From Fibrobacter succinogenes (GTDB lineage Bacteria > Fibrobacterota > Fibrobacteria > Fibrobacterales > Fibrobacteraceae): a DNA stretch of 63,991 nucleotides. The notes below the pieces were generated by a model, which worked only from the letters and a program-made list of their open reading frames with translations, was not told the origin of the DNA and ran no database searches. The stretch spans positions 1-63,991 of the forward strand of contig CACWNW010000012.1 in the NCBI GenBank assembly GCA_902762305.1, given 5' to 3'. Shown one piece after another: positions 60,024 through 63,991 of this stretch. A program made the position numbers and the translations under genes. The first letter of the stretch is position 1. Every line of letters starts with the position of its first letter.

Positions 60024-60375
60024 GTGTATCCTCTTATTGTAAGCCTATTTACGACTTTTGATGAAAATTCGGAACTAATATAGATTTAAACGTATTGTTT
60101 GTTGCTCCCCATACTAAAAAAATACGTTTACAACGCGACACAAACGAGGGTCCGGCGAACCGCCACCGCTTCTCCACCGCCTGAATGATTACGAAAATTT
60201 ACAAACATGTATGACAAACAGCATATACGCGGCAATCTGCAATTGTCAACCGCCTTGCTCGGGCTGGAACGCGAACTTTCCACAATGTTGCGCACAAAGT
60301 AATTTTGATTATATACAAAAGAAGCCGCCCCCGACGGGAGCGACTTCTCTTAGTAAGTTCTATTGGTTTAAGAAA
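60024..60375. other. intergenic region with enolase terminator and ABC operon promoter space
   Basis: About 350 bp between the enolase stop and the binding-protein start. Apart from the enolase terminator I see no gene, RNA structure or repeat. The promoter of the ABC operon should be in 60040-60300. Confidence 0.5.
60317..60347 (-). terminator. terminator of the enolase gene
   Basis: On the minus strand a 12-bp stem GAAGTCGCTCCC/GGGGGCGGCTTC with a 3-nt loop and three G-T pairs, followed by TTTT, 29 nt past the stop codon. Confidence 0.85.
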
Positions 60376-61797
60376 TTACTTGGCCTTCTTGCAAGCCTTT
60401 TTGCAGCCACAAGCCTTCTTGGCAGGAGCGGCCTTGCAAGCCTTGCGCGGGTCACCGGCGTACACAGCATCCTTGCCGAGTTCTTCTTCGATGCGGAGGA
60501 GGCGGTTGTACTTGCACACGCGGTCCGTACGAGAGAGAGAACCAGTCTTGATCTGGCCAGCGGCGGTACCGACGGCGAGGTCAGCAATGAAGGTGTCTTC
60601 GGTTTCACCAGAGCGGTGAGAAACGATCGGGGCGTAGCCTTCGTCCTGAGCGCGCTTGATGGCGGCGAGGGTTTCGGACACAGAACCCACCTGGTTCACC
60701 TTGATGAGGATGGCGTTGGCGATGCCGGCCTTGATGCCTTCGTCGAAGATGGTCGGGTTGGTAACGAACAGGTCGTCACCCACGAGGTTGATCTTGCCGC
60801 CGAGCTTGTCGGTCATGACCTTCCAGCCAGCCCAGTCAGCTTCGTCGAGACCGTCTTCAATGGAGAAGATGGAGTACTTGTCGATGAGCTTTTCGTAGAG
60901 CTTCACCATGTCGGCAGACTTGACAGTCTTCTTGGTGCTCTTCTTGAAGGTGTAGGTTTCCGGCTTGCCAGCCTTGGTGTTCTTGTCGCAGAATTCAGAG
61001 GAAGCAACGTCAAGAGCGATCTTGATGTCAGTGCCGAACTTGTAACCGGCATTGGTGGTTGCAGCCTTGAGGGCGTCGAGAGCCTTTTCGAGGGTCATCA
61101 CGCCAGTGATTTCGTAACCGAACTTGTTCTTGGCCGGCTTGATGCTGACGCCCGGAGCGAAGCCACCTTCGTCACCGACGGTCGTATCGAAGCCACCCTT
61201 CTTCAGCACAGCCTTGAGGGCGTGGAAGATTTCGGTGACCATCTGGAGGCCCTTGGAGAAAGTCTTGGCGCCAACCGGGGCGATCATGAATTCCTGGAAG
61301 TCGATCGGAGCGGAGGAGTGGGCACCGCCGTTGATCACGTTGCACATCGGGCACGGGAGCGTGAGCTTCTTGGTGCCATGGAGCTTGGCGATGTACTGGT
61401 AAAGCGGAAGGCCAGCGTCCTTAGCGGCAGCAACGCAAACAGCCATGGAAACGCCGAGGATGGCGTTTGCACCGAGCTTGTTCTTGAGCATGCGGTTGCC
61501 GTCGAGAGCGATCATGGCGTCGTCGACTTCGGTCTGCTTGGAAGGATCCATGCCGACAATCTTCTTCGCAATCTTGGTGTTGACGTTCTTCACGGCAGTG
61601 TAAACGCTCTTGCCGAGGAACTTGCTCTTGTCGCCGTCGCGGAGTTCGCAAGCTTCGCGTTCACCGGTGGAAGCGCCGCTCGGGACAGCAGCGTGACCCT
61701 TCACGCCGTTTTCGAGGGTAACATCAACTTCGAGAGTGGGATTGCCGCGAGAGTCGAGGATCTGGCGGGCAACAACGGATTTGATTTTAGAAGCCAT
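60376..61797 (-). CDS. eno: enolase with a Cys/Lys-rich C-terminal tail
   Basis: A 473-residue glycolytic enzyme (phosphoglycerate to phosphoenolpyruvate). Family motifs are intact: [40 protein letters not shown] with the catalytic Glu, [24 protein letters not shown] (catalytic Lys) and [18 protein letters not shown]. It is longer than the common ~430 residues. There is a Lys-rich insert near residues 285-305 ([16 protein letters not shown]), and after the normal end a ~22-residue tail [20 protein letters not shown] with four cysteines. Expected to be highly expressed and monocistronic. Confidence 0.95.
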   Translation of the reverse strand: MASKIKSVVARQILDSRGNPTLEVDVTLENGVKGHAAVPSGASTGEREACELRDGDKSKFLGKSVYTAVKNVNTKIAKKIVGMDPSKQTEVDDAMIALDGNRMLKNKLGANAILGVSMAVCVAAAKDAGLPLYQYIAKLHGTKKLTLPCPMCNVINGGAHSSAPIDFQEFMIAPVGAKTFSKGLQMVTEIFHALKAVLKKGGFDTTVGDEGGFAPGVSIKPAKNKFGYEITGVMTLEKALDALKAATTNAGYKFGTDIKIALDVASSEFCDKNTKAGKPETYTFKKSTKKTVKSADMVKLYEKLIDKYSIFSIEDGLDEADWAGWKVMTDKLGGKINLVGDDLFVTNPTIFDEGIKAGIANAILIKVNQVGSVSETLAAIKRAQDEGYAPIVSHRSGETEDTFIADLAVGTAAGQIKTGSLSRTDRVCKYNRLLRIEEELGKDAVYAGDPRKACKAAPAKKACGCKKACKKAK

Positions 61798-61915
61798 TTT
61801 TTAGCCTTTTGGTTTAGTGTGAAATTCTTTGTGCTGTAAATATAGGAAAATTGTTGGCAGGTGCTAGAACAGCAAGCCGAGAAAAAGTGGGCAAAAAAGA
61901 GGCGGGTTTTCGCCC

Positions 61916-63043
61916 CTACAATACCCAGCCGTCACGGCACCTTACGACTTCCCATTTTCCCGAGCGCTTGGACAGGTAGTAATAGTTTCCGCTATTGAAG
62001 CTTTGTTTCACATTCAGTTGCACCATATCGTGCGCCTTATTAAAGACTGCATTATCAATGACCGGGAACGAACTGAAATGATAGTCATCGCCCCAGTGTT
62101 CTGGAATCACATTTATAAACGGGTGCCAGAAGGGATATTTATTTGGCTTAACCGTGTATCGCTCTTGCCTGCTCTCATGGACATTCGCCTTCATAAAGTT
62201 GTTCAACAGGGTATTGTACTCCTTGTTCAAGACAACTCTCCGTTGCCCCGCCAATGACTTCCCCATGCAAGCGGATTTTGCCTCTTTCCATTCTTCCCGC
62301 TTTATACTGAATATATTAACCTTGTCCAGTTCCTTCATATCGGCGACAGCGGTATCGACATACAGCACCTCCAGCGTCTGGACAAAATACGCGTAATTAT
62401 AAATGCTGCTAGAATCCTCTTCCAAACGATTCAAGGCTTCATCAAGCGGAATCGCACGGATTTTCAGAGCATAGATGCTATCGGCCCGTTCGCGAACAGT
62501 CCGCATGGAGTCCGAATTCCATCTTTTTAAAACTTCATCAACGTCAATGGGATCAATAGGTTTAGCATTCTTTCTTGTTTCATTTAAAGTATCCTCAAGA
62601 GTATCGCGCTCTTCCCTATCGAGAATATCACGATACTTGCATTTAGCATCAAACTCCAATACGGCCTTGTAGATGGCCAGCAAATCGGCAGCCAACGAAT
62701 CATCTGCCGGAATCGTAGCGCAAATGGAATCCGAAGACGTCCTCCACCTTGCAAAGAAAAGGTTCTTGTGAACATTCATGGAATTCCTATGTTCCGAACT
62801 ATTCGATGCTTTGAACAGCTCGTAAAACCTGAATGCACGATAAAGGAGGGTGTCCGCAGGAAGGCCCCTTGTCGGTTCGGCAGGTTCCGCTTCGGCTGCT
62901 TCAAGCGTGGCCACAGGCGCCGCCATTGGCTCAGTCTTAAGTTCAGCCTTTGGCTCCACCTTCTCGGAAGCGCACCCGCAAAGGAGCACGATAGTCAGGA
63001 ACACCAAAACACAAACAAAAGATTTTTTCAGAAAAAACGGCAT
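61916..63043 (-). CDS. hypothetical lipoprotein, tandem paralogue 1
   Basis: A 375-residue lipoprotein (lipobox LCGC) with an Ala/Glu/Pro-rich linker. The rest is an unrecognised mostly helical domain: LYRAFRFYELFKASN, DDSLAADLLAIYKAVLEF, DEALNRLEEDSSSIYNYAYFVQTL, then a C-terminal SKRSGKWEVVRCRDGWVL resembling a DUF4878/SnoaL-like end strand. It is clearly homologous to the gene at 63053. The spacing of 9 nt suggests an operon. No function can be assigned. Confidence 0.7.
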   Translation of the reverse strand: MPFFLKKSFVCVLVFLTIVLLCGCASEKVEPKAELKTEPMAAPVATLEAAEAEPAEPTRGLPADTLLYRAFRFYELFKASNSSEHRNSMNVHKNLFFARWRTSSDSICATIPADDSLAADLLAIYKAVLEFDAKCKYRDILDREERDTLEDTLNETRKNAKPIDPIDVDEVLKRWNSDSMRTVRERADSIYALKIRAIPLDEALNRLEEDSSSIYNYAYFVQTLEVLYVDTAVADMKELDKVNIFSIKREEWKEAKSACMGKSLAGQRRVVLNKEYNTLLNNFMKANVHESRQERYTVKPNKYPFWHPFINVIPEHWGDDYHFSSFPVIDNAVFNKAHDMVQLNVKQSFNSGNYYYLSKRSGKWEVVRCRDGWVL

Positions 63044-63052
63044 AAATACTCC

Positions 63053-63991
63053 CTACAATACCCAGCCGTCACGGCGCTTTACAACTTTCCATTTCCCCGA
63101 ACGCTTGGACAAGTAGTAATGGCTTGAGAAGTTAAATCTTTCCATGACGTCCAGTTTCACCATATCGTGAGCCTTGTTAAAGACGGCATTATCCATAATC
63201 GGGAACGAATTGAAATGATAGTAGTCGTCCCCGTGATGAGGAAACACATCTATAAATGGGAACCAGAAGGGATATTTATTCGGCTTGATCGTGTATCGCT
63301 CTTGCAAACTCTCATGAACATTCGCCTTCATAAAAACGTTCAATAGGGTATTGTATTCTTTATTCAGAACAAGAATCCGCTGTCCCGTCGGCGCTTTTTC
63401 CATGCAGGCAGAATTCGTTTTTTTCCATTCTTCCTGTTCTATCCAATACATACGAAACTTCTCCAGCTCTTTCATATCAATGCCCTCAATATCAACATAC
63501 CGCACCTGCAGCGTCTGGACAAAATAAGCGCGATTATAGCTGCTGCTAGAATCCTCTTTCAAATGTTTCAGGGCTTCATCAAACGGAATCGGCCGGGTTT
63601 TCGCATCTTTGATACTATCGGCTCCTTCGAAAAGTTTCCGCAAGAAATCTGGATCTTCTTTCCATTTTTTTGTAAAATCAGCAATGTCAATTGGATTGGC
63701 CTTCTCAAGAGAATCGCGCTTTCCCCTGTCACGGTAATAAAGATACTCGCGTTTAACTTCAAACTCCAATACAGCCTTGTAGATGGCCAGCAAATCGGCC
63801 GCCAACGAATCATCTGCCGGGATCGTTCCGCAAAGAGAATCCGTGGACCGTTTCCACCTCGCAAAGAAGTGGTTCCTGTAATCGTCCATGGAATCGCGTA
63901 GCAACGTGTCATTCGTCGCCTGGAACTGCTCGTAAAACGCAAACGCACGAGAAAGAACCGTGTCCAGAGGCAGGGCCTTCAGTTCTTCAAA
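63053..63991 (-). CDS. hypothetical protein, tandem paralogue 2 (5' end outside window)
   Basis: About 312 codons are visible and the frame is open to the right edge; an internal ATG at 63904 is not the true start because upstream codons (LSRAFAFYEQFQATN) still match the paralogue at 61916-63043. Shared blocks include DDSLAADLLAIYKAVLEF, NTLLNVFMKANVHES, NKYPFWFPFIDVFP, AVFNKAHDMVKLDV and the C-terminal SKRSGKWKVVKRRDGWVL. Probably also a lipoprotein, but the leader lies outside the window. Confidence 0.7.
   Translation of the reverse strand, partial: FEELKALPLDTVLSRAFAFYEQFQATNDTLLRDSMDDYRNHFFARWKRSTDSLCGTIPADDSLAADLLAIYKAVLEFEVKREYLYYRDRGKRDSLEKANPIDIADFTKKWKEDPDFLRKLFEGADSIKDAKTRPIPFDEALKHLKEDSSSSYNRAYFVQTLQVRYVDIEGIDMKELEKFRMYWIEQEEWKKTNSACMEKAPTGQRILVLNKEYNTLLNVFMKANVHESLQERYTIKPNKYPFWFPFIDVFPHHGDDYYHFNSFPIMDNAVFNKAHDMVKLDVMERFNFSSHYYLSKRSGKWKVVKRRDGWVL

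Noticed and set aside
1-63991. tRNA, rRNA or riboswitch
   Set aside because: I looked for T-arm GTTCGAATC-type words, rRNA cores and known riboswitch cores and found none I could support.

Overview
The window looks like chromosome of a cellulolytic Fibrobacter (Fibrobacterota; F. succinogenes or a close relative). The evidence is protein families first defined as Fibrobacter paralogue sets (TIGR02171-, TIGR02145/FISUMP- and TIGR02147-like), many Ser-rich lipoproteins, type IX-style C-terminal sorting domains on secreted proteins, and a dense set of cellulase-type glycoside hydrolases (two GH8, two GH5, one GH9). No rRNA, tRNA, insertion sequence, integrase or CRISPR array was recognised.

Layout. 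1-12 kb is a mixed accessory region. It holds a truncated TIGR02171-like lipoprotein, a MoxR ATPase, a membrane protein whose 3' end is duplicated as a remnant on the far side of a VanW-like gene, a tandem lipoprotein pair, an AAA_14/DUF4143 ATPase behind palindromic operator-like DNA, and small TfoX-like, XRE/zinc-ribbon and GNAT proteins. 12-23 kb is a secreted polysaccharide-degradation block: a GH8 lipoprotein, three paralogous proteins built from a carbohydrate-binding-like beta-sandwich, then a multidomain GH8 and a GH5. 23.5-33.3 kb is a compact six-gene operon: a carbohydrate-binding-like protein, three related outer-membrane barrels, an acidic Ser-rich lipoprotein and a GH18-like protein that has lost its catalytic glutamate. 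It is flanked by a GH5 lipoprotein.

34.7-45.2 kb mixes housekeeping and envelope genes: lpxA, a GT2, cca, an ECF sigma factor upstream of a PorZ-like propeller protein, dsbD, and a DUF4874/DUF4832 protein. 45.3-49.0 kb is an operon of a TIGR02147-like regulator and three uncharacterised lipoproteins, two of them with a repeated Cys-aromatic-Cys-Trp module. 49.2-54 kb has a GH9, a FISUMP lipoprotein and an AT-rich propeller lipoprotein. 54.1-60.0 kb is a complete Opp/Dpp-type ABC importer whose first permease carries an unusual repeat-filled insert. 60.3-64 kb has enolase with a Cys/Lys-rich tail and a tandem pair of paralogous proteins, the last truncated by the window edge.

Together, secreted and surface hydrolases would cut cellulose and hemicellulose, the outer-membrane operon may bind or take up the products, the ABC importer may move oligomers inward, and DsbD plus a possible type IX component would support export and folding of the surface proteins. 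The links between these parts are inference from gene order and families, not shown by the sequence.
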